A model generated the notes under the pieces. That model was not told where the DNA came from, made no database searches, and saw nothing but the letters and a program-made list of their open reading frames with translations. A stretch of DNA of 7,767 nucleotides from Candidatus Neomicrothrix sp. UBA2110 (GTDB taxonomy: Bacteria > Actinomycetota > Acidimicrobiia > Acidimicrobiales > Poriferisodalaceae), in assembly GCA_002331465.1 (NCBI GenBank), contig DCYM01000087.1:1-7767 (forward strand). The letters run 5' to 3'. The first letter of the stretch is position 1. Every line of letters begins with the position of its first letter. Positions 5,795 to 7,767 of this stretch are shown in pieces. The position numbers and the translations under genes were made by a program.

Positions 5795-6810
5795 TGAAGA
5801 TCGACGGCGGTATAGGTGTTGACAGCGGGTTTGACGGGATTATGGACAAATCTCGTGAGCAGGAAGAGATCGGTTATGACGGTCTATGGGTTCCAGAAAC
5901 GAGTCATGACCCCTTCACGATGCTTCCCCTTATGGCCCAGGCAACGGAAAAGGTTGAGCTAGGCACCAGCATCGTGGTTGGTTTTGCCAGAAATCCAATG
6001 GACCTTGCATATAGCGCCAACGACATCCAATTAATTTCGAAGGGCCGTTTCACTTTGGGTTTGGGCAGTCAGATCAAGGCTCATATCACTAGGCGTTTCT
6101 CAATGGAATGGTCGAAGCCAGCGGCCCGGATGCGAGAAATGATTCTGGCCACCAAAGCAATTTGGAATAGTTGGAACTCTGGAGAGAAGCTCGACTTTCG
6201 GGGCGACTTTTACCAACACACGTTGATGACACCATTTTTTCATCCGGGTGAGAATCCCTACGGCGCTCCCAGAATGGCTCTCGCGGGTGTCGGACCACTC
6301 ATGACAGAAGTGGCCGGTGAAACCTGTGACGTGTTCCTCGCTCATGGCTTCACAACCGAGAAGTACCTACGCGAAGAGACTCTTCCCGCGCTAGAAAGAG
6401 GCGCCGAAAGAGCCGGACGTACCCTCTCTGACGTAGAGATCTCTGGGCCGTTGTTCGTCGTCACTGGCAACAACGAGGAAGAACTTGAGAAAGCGAAGGA
6501 AGGAACCCGCCAGCAGATCGCGTTCTATGGATCAACGCCTGCCTATAGGGGTGTGCTGGAGTGTCATGGCTGGGGTGACATGCAAACCGAACTCAACTCC
6601 TTGTCCAAAGAAGGTAGGTGGGTGGAGATGGGCAGCCTGGTGGATGACGAAATTCTTGACGCTTTTGCCGTTGTTGGAGAACCCGAACAAATTGCCGAAC
6701 AGTTAAAGCAACGTTTTGGGGACATTGTGCAGCGTCTCAGTTTTTACGCCCCCTACCGATCGGATGCCCAACGTTGGCGCAAAGTGTTCGACGACCTCAA
6801 GGCGACTTGA
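5794..6810 (+). CDS. F420-dependent luciferase-like monooxygenase-family oxidoreductase (TIGR03617-like)
   Basis: The protein belongs to the bacterial luciferase-like TIM-barrel superfamily, in which many actinobacterial members use the deazaflavin F420 for hydride transfer. The 338 residues match the TIGR03617-type group: an opening DGGIGVDSGFDGIMDKSREQ, EEIGYDGLWVPETSHDPF (24-41), TSIVVGFARNPMDLAYSANDIQLISKGRFTLGLGSQIKAHITRRF (58-102), the PFFHPGENPYGAPRMALAGVGPLMTEVAGE stretch, and the C-terminal VGEPEQIAEQLKQRFGD segment. The F420 preference and the substrate are inferred from family. The ATG at 5794 is the natural start; it has only a weak ribosome site. The protein looks cytosolic, without a signal peptide. 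The following gene starts one base after its TGA, implying translational coupling and a shared mRNA. Confidence 0.88.
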   Translation: MKIDGGIGVDSGFDGIMDKSREQEEIGYDGLWVPETSHDPFTMLPLMAQATEKVELGTSIVVGFARNPMDLAYSANDIQLISKGRFTLGLGSQIKAHITRRFSMEWSKPAARMREMILATKAIWNSWNSGEKLDFRGDFYQHTLMTPFFHPGENPYGAPRMALAGVGPLMTEVAGETCDVFLAHGFTTEKYLREETLPALERGAERAGRTLSDVEISGPLFVVTGNNEEELEKAKEGTRQQIAFYGSTPAYRGVLECHGWGDMQTELNSLSKEGRWVEMGSLVDDEILDAFAVVGEPEQIAEQLKQRFGDIVQRLSFYAPYRSDAQRWRKVFDDLKAT

Positions 6811-6811
6811 A

Positions 6812-7735
6812 GTGAAAGCGGCTCTTCCTGAATCGGTGGAGATCCGCGAGGTTGGACCCCGCGATGGGTTACAGAACGAGACCACGATTCCGGTCAAAGA
6901 ACGCATCGCTCTCATTGATGCTCTATCAGGCACTGGCCTCGCTGCGATCGAAGCAGCGTCATTCGTTCACCCCAACGCGATCCCACCCATGGCTGGGTCC
7001 GCCGAAGTTATGAAGGGCATCACCCGTGTCCCGGGGGTTCGCTACCGCGCTCTTGTCCCTAACGAAAGAGGCGCTCTAGATGCGCTTGAGTGCGACGCTG
7101 ACGAGATCGAAGTGGTGATGTCGATTTCGGAAACACATAACCACAAAAACATCAATATGTCTCCCGACGAGTCAGTCCGGCAGATTATTGAACTCACTGA
7201 TTTAGCCCATCAGAAGGAAACGCCCGTCGAAGCGATCCTGTCGACCGCGTTTGGATGCGCGTACGAGGGTGACATCGCTCCTGACCGGGTCGCTCATTAT
7301 GCGCGAAGAGTTCTCGACGAGGCAGGGGTTGACGGGTTGTCCTTTGGTGACACCAGTGGAATGGCGACTCCCAGAGTTGTTCTTGAATTACTAGATGCAC
7401 TTGAAAACGTCGGCATTGAGACCACTCAAATCGGCCTTCATTTCCACAACACGCGAAACACTGGTTTGGCCAACATCATGGTCGCCATGCAGCAGGGCGT
7501 TCGACGCTTCGATGCCGCTATCGGCGGTCTAGGTGGTTGCCCTTACTCGCCGGGGGCGACGGGCAACGTCGCCACTGAAGATGTGGTCCATATGGTCGAA
7601 GATTTGGGCGCGGCAACGGGCATTGACCTTGAACAGTTAATACAGTGCGGACATCTCGCCGAGGAACTGGTTGGGCGCCAGTTACCCGCGCAAGTTCTTC
7701 GTTCGGGTCCTAGAACCAGAACCATTAGCAGCTGA
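6812..7735 (+). CDS. Hydroxymethylglutaryl-CoA lyase family protein (mvaB-like)
   Basis: HMG-CoA lyase cleaves 3-hydroxy-3-methylglutaryl-CoA to acetoacetate and acetyl-CoA, the last step of leucine breakdown; it is a metal-dependent TIM-barrel enzyme. The 307 residues are full length for the bacterial enzyme. Key features: EVGPRDGLQNE (13-23; catalytic R17, metal ligand D18), STAFGCAYEG (144-153), the metal-binding HFH (H210, H212) in GLHFHNTRNTGLAN, and the signature GGLGGCPYSPGATGNVATED (238-257) with the active-site cysteine C243. I chose GTG at 6812 because it leaves one base after the preceding stop and begins right before the conserved core. The longer open frame from 6716 would overlap the oxidoreductase by 95 bases with non-family sequence. 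AAGG (6799-6802) is a possible ribosome site nine bases upstream. A closely related aldolase-type lyase acting on another hydroxyacyl-CoA cannot be excluded. Confidence 0.92.
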   Translation: MKAALPESVEIREVGPRDGLQNETTIPVKERIALIDALSGTGLAAIEAASFVHPNAIPPMAGSAEVMKGITRVPGVRYRALVPNERGALDALECDADEIEVVMSISETHNHKNINMSPDESVRQIIELTDLAHQKETPVEAILSTAFGCAYEGDIAPDRVAHYARRVLDEAGVDGLSFGDTSGMATPRVVLELLDALENVGIETTQIGLHFHNTRNTGLANIMVAMQQGVRRFDAAIGGLGGCPYSPGATGNVATEDVVHMVEDLGAATGIDLEQLIQCGHLAEELVGRQLPAQVLRSGPRTRTISS

Positions 7736-7767
7736 CGCGAAGGTCACGCGACGACACCGTCGGAACG

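Noticed and set aside
6716..6811. Upstream extension of the HMG-CoA lyase frame
   Set aside because: It overlaps the oxidoreductase gene by 95 bases and encodes non-family sequence; GTG 6812 fits spacing and alignment.
7749..7762. Short hairpin CGACG-ACAC-CGTCG after the last gene
   Set aside because: A five-base stem with no T-run, at the window edge; too weak to call a terminator.

Overview
The window looks like ordinary chromosome from an actinobacterium. My best guess is an uncultivated, mid-GC member of the Acidimicrobiia or a nearby lineage. The supporting signs are a holA / rpsT / lepA / hrcA neighbourhood as found in actinobacterial chromosomes, an F420-type luciferase-like oxidoreductase, frequent GTG starts, and a base composition that looks only moderately GC-rich by eye. 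The lineage is inference; no rRNA or tRNA is present to fix it.

Left part (1-4631), housekeeping. On the minus strand, read right to left, lie a thioredoxin-TPR protein of the CnoX/YbbN type (3924-4631), the DNA polymerase III delta subunit holA (2869-3876), the ribosome-associated GTPase lepA (614-2398) and the N-terminal 177 codons of the heat-shock repressor hrcA (1-531, cut by the window edge). The small ribosomal protein gene rpsT (2607-2867) sits on the plus strand between holA and lepA. It is divergent from lepA and tail-to-tail with holA, with one base between the two stop codons.

Right part (4727-7735), an apparent catabolic operon on the plus strand. It holds an ACAD10/11-type phosphotransferase, an F420-dependent luciferase-like (TIGR03617-type) oxidoreductase, and an HMG-CoA lyase family enzyme. 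The gaps are 50 bases and 1 base, so co-transcription is likely. The lyase and the kinase-like protein both point to acyl-CoA or hydroxyacyl/branched-chain carbon metabolism, but the substrate of the first two proteins cannot be read from sequence.

Noncoding DNA is sparse: 82 bases (532-613), 208 bases (2399-2606), 47 bases (3877-3923), 95 bases (4632-4726), 50 bases (5744-5793) and a 32-base tail. Several small inverted repeats sit in these gaps. I see no mobile element, CRISPR array, RNA gene or phage gene. I did not find a convincing undescribed system; the most useful second looks are the candidate hrcA operator and the three-gene operon.
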